Origin: Bacteroidota bacterium | Lineage (GTDB): Bacteria > Bacteroidota > Bacteroidia > AKYH767-A > OLB10 | DNA length: 64,000 nt | Direction: 5' to 3' | Assembly (NCBI GenBank): GCA_023251535.1 | Contig: JAHEYP010000001.1 | Coordinates: forward strand, 272,178-336,177 | In this document: in pieces, positions 37,508-46,090 of the stretch | Layout of the letters: each line of letters opens with the position of its first letter | Position numbering within the stretch: the stretch's first letter is position 1 | The notes under the pieces: model-generated | The model's input: only the letters and a program-made list of their open reading frames with translations | Told to the model about the DNA's origin: nothing | The model's database searches: none | Position numbers and translations under genes: made by a program

Positions 37508-38242
37508 ATGTCTGATTCGTTAATCATCATCCCCACTTACAACGAGAAGGAGAACATAGGTCGTATGTTACATACGGTTATGAATCTACCTCACCCGTTT
37601 CACGTGCTTATTGTGGATGACAATTCGAAAGACGGGACATCACAAATAGTAAAAAATATTCAGCGCGAGTTTCCCGACAGGATCTTCATGGAAGAGAGAG
37701 CAGGGAAACTCGGGTTGGGTACTGCATATATTCACGGATTCAAGTGGGCACTGAAGAAGAATTATTCGTTCATCTTCGAGATGGATGCCGATTTCTCGCA
37801 CAATCCCGATGACCTGATTCGCTTGTATAACGCTTGCGCTAACGACGGTGCCGATATGAGTATTGGATCGAGATACATCACCGGCGTGAATGTTGTAAAC
37901 TGGCCGATGGGTCGTGTGATGATGTCGTATTTCGCATCGAAATATGTACGAATCGTTACAGGAATGCAAATCAGAGATACTACTGCAGGATTTAAATGCT
38001 ACTCTCGAAAAGTACTTGAGGCTATCAACTTCGACAAGATTCGTTTCACGGGATATGCCTTTCAGATAGAAATGAAATTTGCTGCATGGAAATTAGGATT
38101 TAAAATAAAAGAAGTGCCAATCATTTTCACCGACCGTAGCGAAGGACAATCGAAGATGAGCGGAGGGATTTTCAAAGAAGCAATCTTCGGAGTACTCTCC
38201 ATAAAAATTAAAAGCTGGTTTTCCAGTTACAAAAAAAGGTAA
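37508..38242 (+). CDS. polyprenol-phosphate mannosyltransferase-like GT2 (Dpm1 type)
   Basis: A 244-residue glycosyltransferase of family 2, expected to transfer mannose or another hexose from a nucleotide sugar to polyprenyl phosphate at the cytosolic membrane face. Motifs: IIIPTYNEKENI, VDDNSKDGTSQI, the metal-binding EMDADFSHNPDD, and FTGYAFQIEMKFAAWKLGFK with EVPIIFTDRSEGQSKMS. No C-terminal membrane domain is present, as in the short Dpm1 class. A mannose-1-phosphate guanylyltransferase gene lies convergent just downstream and could supply GDP-mannose. The stop codon lies inside the terminator stem. Confidence 0.88.
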   Translation: MSDSLIIIPTYNEKENIGRMLHTVMNLPHPFHVLIVDDNSKDGTSQIVKNIQREFPDRIFMEERAGKLGLGTAYIHGFKWALKKNYSFIFEMDADFSHNPDDLIRLYNACANDGADMSIGSRYITGVNVVNWPMGRVMMSYFASKYVRIVTGMQIRDTTAGFKCYSRKVLEAINFDKIRFTGYAFQIEMKFAAWKLGFKIKEVPIIFTDRSEGQSKMSGGIFKEAIFGVLSIKIKSWFSSYKKR

Positions 38243-38264
38243 GACATACATCTTACCTTTTTTT
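38231..38264. terminator. bidirectional terminator between converging mannose genes
   Basis: A perfect 14-bp stem (38231-38244 and 38251-38264) with A-rich 5' and T-rich 3' sides and loop CATACA. The plus-strand stop codon (38240-38242) is part of the stem. It can serve both converging genes. Confidence 0.9.
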
Positions 38265-38283
38265 ATTTCCATAGGAATAATCG

Positions 38284-39369
38284 TTAAACGAACTTATCCC
38301 CTTTTTTCATTTTCACATCACTCACAAACTGACGAATTTGTTGCTCATCCGTCTTGCGGCAAACTAGAAGAATATTATCAGATTCAACAACGATATAATC
38401 GTCGAGTCCCTGCAATACAACTAATTTATCTTTTGGAACATTCACGATACAATTATGCGTATCGTATGTTAATACCGATTTCCCTACGATTGCATTTTTA
38501 TGTTCATCGTGTTTTACATGTTCATATAAAGAACCGTAAGTACCTAAGTCGCTCCATCCGAATTCAGCACTCATCACATGCACATTCTTCGCTTTCTCCA
38601 TGATGGCAAAGTCGATAGAAATATTAGTGCATTGCTCATACGCTTTATGGATAAAATCATTTTCGGCTGCTGTATCGTATGCTGCTTGACCTTCACTGAA
38701 GATAGCATCCATCTCAGGCAAATGCTCTTTGAAAGCTTTTACAATTGATTTAGCACTCCAGATAAAAATACCTGCGTTCCACAAAAACTCTCCTGTTTGA
38801 AGGAAGAACTTCGCCATTTCAAGATCAGGCTTTTCGGTAAAGGTTTTCACCTTCGAAATTTTATTTACCTGTTCTGATTTATCATCAATAAACTGAATAT
38901 AACCATAACCTGTATCGGGGCGACTAGGCTTAATTCCTAGTGTTAACAATACATCTTTATCGGCTGTAAAATCGAGACAACCTTTTACTGCATCAACAAA
39001 GGCCTGCTCTTTCAAGATCACATGATCAGAAGGAGCAACAACCATATTTGCATCAGGGTTACGCTTTAAAATTTTATTTGCTGCGTAAGCGATACAAGGA
39101 GCGGTATTACGACGAGAAGGCTCCGACAAAACTTGATCGGGCTTCATATCGGGAAGTTGTTCGAGAACGAGAGAAGTATAATCGGCGTTAGTAACAACAA
39201 TTATATTTTCCTTCGGACAAACCTGCAAGAAGCGCTCATAGGTTTGTTGAATTAACGTTTTTCCGGTTCCCAGGATATCAAGAAACTGTTTAGGACGGGC
39301 GTTACGGCTCATAGGCCAAAAGCGGCTTCCTACTCCACCGGCCATAATTACACAATAGTTATTTTTCAT
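38284..39369 (-). CDS. manC: mannose-1-phosphate guanylyltransferase
   Basis: Cytosolic enzyme that makes GDP-mannose from GTP and mannose-1-phosphate. The nucleotidyltransferase signature lies at the N-terminus (VIMAGGVGSRFWPMSR, with ARPKQFLDI). FTEKPDLEMAKFFL and WNAGIFIW follow, typical of the ManC family. The 361 residues end without the cupin-type isomerase domain of bifunctional ManC, so it is the single-function form. The ATG at 39369 starts directly at the conserved N-terminus; an in-frame ATG lies 12 bases upstream. The neighbouring Dpm1-like enzyme is a plausible user of the product. Confidence 0.92.
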   Translation of the reverse strand: MKNNYCVIMAGGVGSRFWPMSRNARPKQFLDILGTGKTLIQQTYERFLQVCPKENIIVVTNADYTSLVLEQLPDMKPDQVLSEPSRRNTAPCIAYAANKILKRNPDANMVVAPSDHVILKEQAFVDAVKGCLDFTADKDVLLTLGIKPSRPDTGYGYIQFIDDKSEQVNKISKVKTFTEKPDLEMAKFFLQTGEFLWNAGIFIWSAKSIVKAFKEHLPEMDAIFSEGQAAYDTAAENDFIHKAYEQCTNISIDFAIMEKAKNVHVMSAEFGWSDLGTYGSLYEHVKHDEHKNAIVGKSVLTYDTHNCIVNVPKDKLVVLQGLDDYIVVESDNILLVCRKTDEQQIRQFVSDVKMKKGDKFV

Positions 39370-39447
39370 AGTAAAAATCAAAGTTGGCTTCTATACGAAA
39401 TACAAGATAAATTGTTCCGAAGAAGCGTTAGAATTTCAACTGATGCA

Positions 39448-40734
39448 CTAAGAGAGGCTGCTGAGTGCAGTTCTCAAGGTCTCGAGCATAGAAGGAATCA
39501 TTTCCTTTTTGCACGTCCCTACCGACAAGCGATACCACGTAGAATCCTTCGAAGCACCGAAAGCGGCAAACGGAACGATAGCCATTTTAGCCTCATTCAA
39601 GATAAACGCAGTAATGTCTTCGGATGTTGCTAACACTTTGCCTGATGCAGTTTTCTTTCCCTTCAAATCGAATTGAACGGTAAGATAGATAGCAGCCATC
39701 GGCTCGATACATCTAACACCTAAACCTGCATTATGCATCTCGGTAAATCCGTCGTAAAAAGCATGCAAACGATCTTCCACTTCCTTCTTGAAGTTGATCA
39801 TATATTCTTCCACAGCAGCAGTATTTGCCATGAATCGACCGGCAGCCACTTGTTCAGCCTTCGGCGACCAAGCACCTACGTGTGAAAGAATTGATTTCAT
39901 TTTATCGATCACATTCACCGGACCGAAAGCCCAGCCTACACGAATACCAGTAGCGGCAATCGACTTCGATAATCCATCAACAAAAATGGTATAAGGGCGT
40001 AAATCGGGACATAAGGAAACAGGATCATAGTGATTATTATCGCCAAAAGTGAGCGCGCTGTAAATCTGATCATACATCAAATACAACGGTTTTTCATCAG
40101 GGCGACGACTATTATTCTCCTCTAAAACCATATCGCAAATCACCTGCAATTGATCCTTTGTAAATACAGTTCCCGTAGGATTCTGAGGAGAGCAAAGCGC
40201 GAGTAAAACAGCACCCCTTAAGTGAGGGCGAATAGCATCTGCCGTAGGCATGAAATTATTCTCAGGCAACGCTTCAACAGCAACACCTTTCGCTTGCATT
40301 AAATGACAATAGTGATTGTTATTCCAGCTTGGCACAGGATAAATTACTTTATCACCTGGATCGATAAGCGTAGAATAGATTCCATAGATTACAGGACGTG
40401 CACCACCTGCGATTAACACCTCATCGGGGCTGTACTTCAATCCTTGGAAACGCTCAATAAACGCAGAAACTTCCTTGCGCAAGTCGAGCATTCCGTTAGC
40501 AACGGGATAATTCGTATGACCTTCTTGATAGGCTTTAATGATTTCATCACGCAATACAGTAGGAATCGGGAAAACAGCAGGATCGAAATCGCCAATGGTG
40601 AGATTGGCTATTTTTTCACCTTTCTTGATTAATTCGTTAACCTCATTTGCGAGCTTAATAATTTCAGATCCGATTAAATGTTCTGCCATGTGAGAAACAG
40701 GAAAAACGGAGGGCTTTTGAAGAGTAGTTGACAT
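39448..40734 (-). CDS. class I/II pyridoxal-phosphate aminotransferase
   Basis: A 428-residue fold-type I aminotransferase. Visible features: NLTIGDFDPAVFPIP and the GHTNYPVANGMLDLR segment near the N-terminus, GGARPVIYGIYSTLIDPGD, LCSPQNPTGTVF, and the PLP Schiff-base Lys in FVDGLSKSIAATGIRVGWAF. A conserved Arg that would bind the substrate carboxylate is present in WYRLSVGT. It resembles the aspartate/aromatic aminotransferase branch; the exact amino acid is not decidable. A -7 element (40754-40761) precedes it. It lies 78 bases upstream of manC on the same strand. Confidence 0.88.
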   Translation of the reverse strand: MSTTLQKPSVFPVSHMAEHLIGSEIIKLANEVNELIKKGEKIANLTIGDFDPAVFPIPTVLRDEIIKAYQEGHTNYPVANGMLDLRKEVSAFIERFQGLKYSPDEVLIAGGARPVIYGIYSTLIDPGDKVIYPVPSWNNNHYCHLMQAKGVAVEALPENNFMPTADAIRPHLRGAVLLALCSPQNPTGTVFTKDQLQVICDMVLEENNSRRPDEKPLYLMYDQIYSALTFGDNNHYDPVSLCPDLRPYTIFVDGLSKSIAATGIRVGWAFGPVNVIDKMKSILSHVGAWSPKAEQVAAGRFMANTAAVEEYMINFKKEVEDRLHAFYDGFTEMHNAGLGVRCIEPMAAIYLTVQFDLKGKKTASGKVLATSEDITAFILNEAKMAIVPFAAFGASKDSTWYRLSVGTCKKEMIPSMLETLRTALSSLS

Positions 40735-40753
40735 TGGTATAAATACTATGTTG

Positions 40754-40761
40754 CAAACCTA
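40754..40761 (-). promoter_or_regulatory. -7 element for the aminotransferase gene
   Basis: Minus-strand TAGGTTTG(C) fits TAnnTTTG, about 20 bases before the ATG at 40734. Confidence 0.55.
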
Positions 40762-40954
40762 CATAAAAGAAGGCGGAAGGCCTCGTTTTTTATGGTATTT
40801 TATGAGGAATTTTTATTGTGGATGTTGATAAATTTTACGGTCGCGACAGCCATTCTGCAATTCATGTATTTTGATATCAGTGCTTTAAGTAGTTTGGGTT
40901 GATAATTGTTAGAAATATTCAGCTAGGAGGCATCGGATGGGCTGAATAGTATCC

Positions 40955-40963
40955 TAATTTTGC
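40955..40963 (+). promoter_or_regulatory. -7 element (TAATTTTGC) abutting a start codon
   Basis: TAATTTTGC, with 3 bases between it and the ATG at 40967. It implies a leaderless or nearly leaderless mRNA. Confidence 0.6.
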
Positions 40964-40966
40964 TGC

Positions 40967-42178
40967 ATGAGATCGAAACCGGTTTATCTGATTTTTTCGT
41001 TGCTGATGGCATTATTCTTTACCAATGCTTTGGCGGGTAAAGTTCAAAAAAAGGCAGTGGTAGCAAAAGTGTATCCTGTTATTACCGAACCCGCACTTCA
41101 GGACATACTAACGCGTGCAGTTCAGAGCTGGCAAGCAGGTAATGCGTCGGATGCATATGCTACTCTCGATAGCATCAACTACCAAGAGTTGAATGAAACG
41201 AATGCCTCCTCGAAAGCGAAGGCAGCACTATGGACAGCCACCTATTTACAAGCTCAATATAAATTTCGTCAAGCGGCTATTTACCTTGATAGTGCAATGA
41301 TGTTTTCGACGAAATTTTCGAAAGCAGATGAATTGAAACGCACCTACGAAGCTTATTCATCGTACTATTTAGCAACAGGAAATGCAAAAGGAGCTATTGC
41401 GTCGATGCAAGCGGCAACTAAAATTAAAGACAGCATTTCACAAGCTGCATCTGCTCAAACCATCGACTCATTACAAAAGGCAGTTGCAAAATATCGTCAA
41501 GAATCAGAAAATGCTGTACCTGCAGAAAGTGTTACCGATAATAAAAATGTAAATGCCATTGGCACCACTACCATTATGCTGGGTGTTGTTATCGGCTTAT
41601 TATTAATTGTGGTTTTAATGCTTTACGGAAAACTACAACGCTTACGCAGCCTTCCTCCTGCTCCTATTACGCGAAAAATTGAAAAGCCTACTCCGACGCC
41701 AGCACAAGAAAAGAAACAAGAATCGGCGTCAGGAGAAGAAAACAAAACGAGCAAGCCAGAAACAGGCTTTCCGAAACTAGAACAACAAGTAATAGCTCAT
41801 GCTCCAAATAACCTAACGGCACGCCTATCCGAAGTTGAATTAGTTTTAATCAGAGCAGATGTTCTAAGTAATTATGGTGATCAAAAATCGATTAAGAGTT
41901 TATTAACGGAATACAATACACAGTTACCGTTGATCATGAAAAATCTCGATGATTCAATTACCTTAAACGAAAACGAACCAATTATTAGATCTCTCGAATA
42001 CTTGAAGCCTTACTTATCGGCTTTCGGAATGCAGAGCACTTTAGTGATGTTAAAAGAAATAGAAGACGAAGCGCCAACATCGAAGCCGACAAAATTATTA
42101 TCGAGAGTTTTTCAAGTGAGAAATCACTGCCGCCGAGCGCTCGACGAATCGAAATCGCTTCTCGAAAAAATCAACTGA
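40967..42178 (+). CDS. single-span membrane protein with periplasmic TPR-like and cytosolic helical domains
   Basis: A 403-residue protein not recognised by name. A signal peptide or first TM (about 1-24) precedes an extracytoplasmic helical region (about 40-170) with TPR-like spacing (YATLDSINYQELN, ATYLQAQYKFRQAAIYLDSA, SSYYLATGNAKGAIASM). One clear TM follows at about 200-222 (IMLGVVIGLLLIVVLMLY), then a charged Pro/Lys/Glu linker and a cytosolic helical domain (about 285-403). That domain looks vaguely like an HPt bundle (IRSLEYLKPYLSAFG) but lacks a phosphorylatable His at the expected place. Its architecture suggests a sensor or scaffold. It has its own promoter and terminator. Confidence 0.65.
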   Translation: MRSKPVYLIFSLLMALFFTNALAGKVQKKAVVAKVYPVITEPALQDILTRAVQSWQAGNASDAYATLDSINYQELNETNASSKAKAALWTATYLQAQYKFRQAAIYLDSAMMFSTKFSKADELKRTYEAYSSYYLATGNAKGAIASMQAATKIKDSISQAASAQTIDSLQKAVAKYRQESENAVPAESVTDNKNVNAIGTTTIMLGVVIGLLLIVVLMLYGKLQRLRSLPPAPITRKIEKPTPTPAQEKKQESASGEENKTSKPETGFPKLEQQVIAHAPNNLTARLSEVELVLIRADVLSNYGDQKSIKSLLTEYNTQLPLIMKNLDDSITLNENEPIIRSLEYLKPYLSAFGMQSTLVMLKEIEDEAPTSKPTKLLSRVFQVRNHCRRALDESKSLLEKIN

Positions 42179-42182
42179 TAAA

Positions 42183-42212
42183 AAAAAGACATTCATTGCT
42201 GAATGTCTTTTT
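42183..42212. terminator. bidirectional terminator between the membrane protein gene and kmo
   Basis: A perfect 13-bp stem, AAAAAGACATTCA (42183-42195) and its complement (42200-42212), with loop TTGC. Confidence 0.9.
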
Positions 42213-42224
42213 ATGCTTTATGTA

Positions 42225-43574
42225 TTATTTAAAATACTCTAACATTGAAATTATTTTCTCTTCTACTTCAGGAGTATTCCACTTATTCTCGATATCAGGC
42301 ATATTCATTACTTGTTGCATAATCGATTCTTGCTTTTGTCCTTCGCGATATGCTTCGCTGTATCTGATATGCGGACTATACGTTACCATAGTGTACAATG
42401 GAATCCATTTATCGGGATGTTTTTCACTAAACCAATTCTCGATTTTCTTTTGCAATAAGAAAGAAGGCTTACCTACTCTATCACGCATCTCAACAAAATT
42501 ATCGAGTGCAAGTTGAGCGATAGCATCAGAATCAGGCTTACGTGACTTCTGGAATTCTTCAAAGATAGTATCCCAATCTTCTCCGTATTTCTCCATCATC
42601 TTATCGAGCACCACACAATCTTCAAATCCGCAATTCATACCTTGTCCATAGAAAGGAACAATACCATGTGCTGAATCACCCACCATCAAGAATTTATCTT
42701 GATATCTCCATGGATAACAACGAACTGTCATCAATGAAGAAGTAGGATTCGTAAAGAATTCTTTCTCAAGATTCGGAATCATTGGAACGAAATCGGCGAA
42801 ATTCGTTTTAAAGAATTCCAATGCTTTCTCTTCTGAATTAATTGTTTTAAATGACGTCTCACCATCGAAAGGAAAAAACAATGTACAAGTAAACGATTTA
42901 TCCATGTTTGGCAAAGCAATCAACATATACGAATCGCGTGGCCAGATATGCAAAGCATTCGGCTCCATAGCAAACTCACCGCTTGCTGTTGGAGGAATGG
43001 TTAACTCTTTATAGCCATGTTCGAGATACGTTTGAGAATACGTAAATAAATCGGTAGACAATTGCATTTGCAAACGACCAGCAGAAAACGCACCATCGGT
43101 AGAGAACACGCGATCTGCAGATACTTCAACAATTTCTTTAGTGTCGTTATCTTCAAAATGAGCAACGGCAGTTTTCAAATCAATATGCGTACAACGTTTA
43201 TTGAAATGAATTTTCACACCATGCTTCTCTGCAAGATCCATCAATACACAATTCAATCCTCCTCGAGAAACCGAATTGATAGCTTGACCATCTTTACCAT
43301 AAGCTTGATACGTCAACTTCCCGTCTTTGCTATGCATCATACGTCCTGCCATTGGAATAGCGACCTTTTTAATTTCGTCGACAATACCGACACCTGCTAG
43401 TCCTGCCCAGCCTCTATCACTTAAAGCTAAGTTGATAGATCGTCCGGCGCTGATACGATTTTTACGTAAATCGGGACGACGTTCATAAACAGTAACGTTA
43501 TAACCTCGCTTTGCGAGATAAATACTTAACAAAGATCCAACGAGTCCGGACCCGATAAGTGTAAAATTCTTCAT
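42225..43574 (-). CDS. kmo: kynurenine 3-monooxygenase
   Basis: FAD-dependent hydroxylase that converts L-kynurenine to 3-hydroxykynurenine with NADPH and O2. The FAD-binding GSGLVG is at residues 8-13. The second FAD motif is FLMVGDSAHGIVPFYGQGMN. The KMO-specific RSINLALSDRGW region is present. At 449 residues it is the normal bacterial length. The C-terminal helix region (about 390-449) is kept. Kynureninase lies about 2.5 kb away on the same strand, so the two steps toward 3-hydroxyanthranilate and de novo NAD are encoded close together but not in one operon. Confidence 0.95.
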   Translation of the reverse strand: MKNFTLIGSGLVGSLLSIYLAKRGYNVTVYERRPDLRKNRISAGRSINLALSDRGWAGLAGVGIVDEIKKVAIPMAGRMMHSKDGKLTYQAYGKDGQAINSVSRGGLNCVLMDLAEKHGVKIHFNKRCTHIDLKTAVAHFEDNDTKEIVEVSADRVFSTDGAFSAGRLQMQLSTDLFTYSQTYLEHGYKELTIPPTASGEFAMEPNALHIWPRDSYMLIALPNMDKSFTCTLFFPFDGETSFKTINSEEKALEFFKTNFADFVPMIPNLEKEFFTNPTSSLMTVRCYPWRYQDKFLMVGDSAHGIVPFYGQGMNCGFEDCVVLDKMMEKYGEDWDTIFEEFQKSRKPDSDAIAQLALDNFVEMRDRVGKPSFLLQKKIENWFSEKHPDKWIPLYTMVTYSPHIRYSEAYREGQKQESIMQQVMNMPDIENKWNTPEVEEKIISMLEYFK

Positions 43575-43637
43575 GAGATTAATTATGAATTTGCGATTGA
43601 GTGCCCCAAATTAGTGAAAACCCTTTGAATAAATCCT

Positions 43638-43645
43638 TAGTTTTG
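43638..43645 (+). promoter_or_regulatory. -7 element for the T9SS protein gene (TAGTTTTG)
   Basis: TAGTTTTG fits TAnnTTTG, 32 bases before the ATG at 43678. Confidence 0.5.
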
Positions 43646-43677
43646 TAAATCCTGATTAATATCAAACAAAATTCTTC

Positions 43678-44913
43678 ATGTCACAGGTACGATTAGTGCT
43701 TCTTGCGATACTTATAAGCTGTTTTTCTACCATCTCCTACGCACAAACAAAAATATTATTCGATGCTTCAAAAGCCGAAGCGGCGGGCAATGCCGATTGG
43801 GTGATTGATGCTGATGCTCACAATATTGGTTATTTCAACGGACCTGCTCAAATTGGGGGCACCGAATCGAATGCGCAAAAGATTCCTACTCCATTGCAAG
43901 CGACAATTACGACGAGTACCGCAGAAACCTATTGGATGGGAGGAATATCTAATTGGGGAATTGATTGCGTTAAGAAAGGATATACAGTAGAATCACTTCC
44001 ATACAATGGAGCCATCACATACGGACAATCGAGCAATACACAAGACCTTTCAAACTATAAGGTATTTGTTATTTGCGAACCGAATATTTTATTTACTGCG
44101 GCTCAAAAAACGGCAATGCTTCAATTCGTTCAAAATGGAGGAGGATTGTTTATGGTATGTGATCATGGAAATAGCGATCGCAACGGAGATGGGTACGATT
44201 CGCAAATGATATGGAACGACTTCATGACGAACAATAGTGTGCAAGCTAATCCTTTTGGATTTTCATTCGACTCACTCGACTTCTCACAAACAAGCAACAA
44301 CATTGCAAGCATTGCAACCGATACTATACTTCATGGGCCTTATGGAAATGTAACATCAATCGATTTCAACGGCGGTACTGCAATGACGTTATATCCATCT
44401 GTTAATGCGAATGTAAAAGGACTGATTTATAAAAGTGGTAGCAGCAGTACAGGGAATACGAATGCACTAATGGTTCGCTCGAGATATGGACTCGGAAAAG
44501 TTGCTGCCATTGGAGATAGCTCACCTGCTGATGACGGAACAGGAGATGCAAATGATGTTTTATACGACGGATATATTACTGGTGCTAACGGCAACAATCG
44601 CAAAGCCATCATGAATGCAACGTATTGGTTAGCGACGAATAATAATGTAACAGGAATATCGGACAATGAAACTACATCATTTAATATTTTTCCGAATCCT
44701 GCACAAGAAGAACTTACAATCATTCCATTCAATGAAATTAAGATCGGCACATTTACGTTAGTAAATATTTTAGGAGAAGAAATATTTTCAGAAAGCCTAA
44801 ACGGCCAAGATCGTATATCCGTTAACGTTAGTTCCTTTAGCAATGGAATATATTTCGCCAGTATTTTATCTGAAGGAAATAAAAGCTCACGGAAAATTAT
44901 TGTAGCGCATTAA
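43678..44913 (+). CDS. secreted T9SS cargo with GATase1/DUF4350-like domain
   Basis: A 411-residue exported protein with a signal peptide (about 1-22, ending SYAQ). The body (about 24-320) resembles the class I glutamine-amidotransferase-like fold of DUF4350/ThuA-type proteins: DLSNYKVFVICEPN, MLQFVQNGGGLFMVCDHGN, and YGLGKVAAIGDSSPADDGTG. A Cys-His nearby pair (MVCDHG) is present, but I cannot show activity. A type A T9SS sorting domain forms the end (FNIFPNPAQEELTI, LVNILGEEIFSE, ending SSRKIIVAH). It was probably exported by T9SS. It is divergent from kmo and converges on the YdeI-like gene with stops 6 bases apart. Confidence 0.75.
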   Translation: MSQVRLVLLAILISCFSTISYAQTKILFDASKAEAAGNADWVIDADAHNIGYFNGPAQIGGTESNAQKIPTPLQATITTSTAETYWMGGISNWGIDCVKKGYTVESLPYNGAITYGQSSNTQDLSNYKVFVICEPNILFTAAQKTAMLQFVQNGGGLFMVCDHGNSDRNGDGYDSQMIWNDFMTNNSVQANPFGFSFDSLDFSQTSNNIASIATDTILHGPYGNVTSIDFNGGTAMTLYPSVNANVKGLIYKSGSSSTGNTNALMVRSRYGLGKVAAIGDSSPADDGTGDANDVLYDGYITGANGNNRKAIMNATYWLATNNNVTGISDNETTSFNIFPNPAQEELTIIPFNEIKIGTFTLVNILGEEIFSESLNGQDRISVNVSSFSNGIYFASILSEGNKSSRKIIVAH

Positions 44914-44937
44914 TGATCATTATTTATAATGATCATT
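44912..44937. terminator. palindrome covering both stops of converging genes
   Basis: A perfect 12-bp inverted repeat, AATGATCATTAT (44912-44923) and its complement (44926-44937), contains parts of the plus stop (44911-44913) and the minus stop (44920-44922). It is AT-rich, so a weak bidirectional terminator or attenuator at best. Confidence 0.5.
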
Positions 44938-45528
44938 TAACCCTTTGCGTTGATCAACTAAATCGATTACTTTATCGAGACGCTTTAGTCGTGTTTCATC
45001 TCGTTTAGCATCGGTTATCCACATCACCATTTCCTTACGTTTATAATATGCTAACTCGTCGAATGCCTTTGTAAGTTTTAACTTAGCGAGAGCCTTTTTA
45101 AGATCGTCGGGAACCACAACTACTTTTTCATCGGGTGCAACTTTTACAACCACTCCAGCTTTATTATTCGCGGCTGCTTCCTTCAGATAGGCTTTTAAAA
45201 TAGTTGCCTTAATTTCTTTAACATCGGTAAACTTAATATTTCTATTATGTTGGTTACCTGGATTAGTGATTAATATTTTATGCGGATCTTTAAGCATTGC
45301 GCCTTGAAAAAAAGCGATGGCCACATGCGATTTAAACGCACCGAAGCCGCATACCATACCATGATAATAAAAATTCGGGCCCCATTTCCAATCTTCGATA
45401 ACATCAGGAATCGCTGCATGAATTAACTCACGCAACTTAACACAAATTTCGTGAGAGAAAGGAGGCAACGCATCAATATACTCTGTAATAAGTAATGAAG
45501 CACCAGGATGATGTTTAGACTTCGCCAT
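44920..45528 (-). CDS. DUF1801/YdeI (OmdA-like) family protein
   Basis: A 202-residue cytosolic protein. The N-terminal half is a DUF1801-like domain (LLITEYIDALPPFSHEICVK, EDWKWGPNFYYHG, KSHVAIAFFQG). The C-terminal half is an OmdA/YdeI-type domain: VPDDLKKALAKLKLTKAFDE with YYKRKEMVMWITDAKRDETR. Family members are linked to bacteriocin or antimicrobial tolerance in a few bacteria, but the biochemistry is unknown. It lies 8 bases downstream of the GNAT gene, which follows kynureninase, so the three should form one operon. Nothing in it points to tryptophan metabolism. Confidence 0.8.
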   Translation of the reverse strand: MAKSKHHPGASLLITEYIDALPPFSHEICVKLRELIHAAIPDVIEDWKWGPNFYYHGMVCGFGAFKSHVAIAFFQGAMLKDPHKILITNPGNQHNRNIKFTDVKEIKATILKAYLKEAAANNKAGVVVKVAPDEKVVVVPDDLKKALAKLKLTKAFDELAYYKRKEMVMWITDAKRDETRLKRLDKVIDLVDQRKGLNDHYK

Positions 45529-45536
45529 ACTCCAAT

Positions 45537-46079
45537 TTATTTCAAATTATGGAAATCTTCTAGCGTCATTACCCATTGCTTCACGGGTTGTTCGAAATTG
45601 ATTGGACCTGGAACAGTAACATACTCTTTCACGAAAGTAAATCCCGCTTTAGGCAATGTTTTATTGGGAGCATCATTTAATGCATAAGGCTCACAAATTA
45701 ATTTTTTCAAACTAAAATTCTTGAAGAAAAAAGGCAGTGACAATTTCACCAGCTCAGCTCCATATCCCGAGCGGCGCAATAACGGTTCCCACAAATGCAA
45801 ATGCATATGTGCTTCTTCACCGAATGAAATCATATTGATATTACAATGACCTACGGCTCGATTATTCACATACCAAATTACAGGATATGCTTGTTTCTCA
45901 GCATAAGGAAGAGCATATTGATGAGTCAAGCGATCAATCAACACATCGCCAGAAACGCGTTTCGATAAATCGACGCCTAAACTTTCTAAAAAAGAATCGG
46001 AAGCCTTATCCCAATACTCCGCAATTAAACGGATATCCTGCAGAGTTGCTTCTTTAACATCGATAGACAGGTCAGCCAT
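45537..46079 (-). CDS. GNAT family N-acetyltransferase
   Basis: A 180-residue single-domain acetyltransferase fold. The acetyl-CoA pocket region appears as LRRSGYGAELVKLSLPFFFK, with PNKTLPKAGFTFVKEY following, typical of RimJ/RimL-like GNATs. The substrate is unknown. It lies 11 bases after kynureninase and 8 bases before the YdeI-like gene. It could acetylate a kynurenine-pathway metabolite, but that is a guess from position only. Confidence 0.8.
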   Translation of the reverse strand: MADLSIDVKEATLQDIRLIAEYWDKASDSFLESLGVDLSKRVSGDVLIDRLTHQYALPYAEKQAYPVIWYVNNRAVGHCNINMISFGEEAHMHLHLWEPLLRRSGYGAELVKLSLPFFFKNFSLKKLICEPYALNDAPNKTLPKAGFTFVKEYVTVPGPINFEQPVKQWVMTLEDFHNLK

Positions 46080-46090
46080 GAGATCATCGT

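Noticed and set aside
39441..39471. Terminator-like TGCACT/AGTGCA repeat at the end of the aminotransferase gene
   Set aside because: Only a 6-bp stem with a long loop, inside coding sequence and without a T run.
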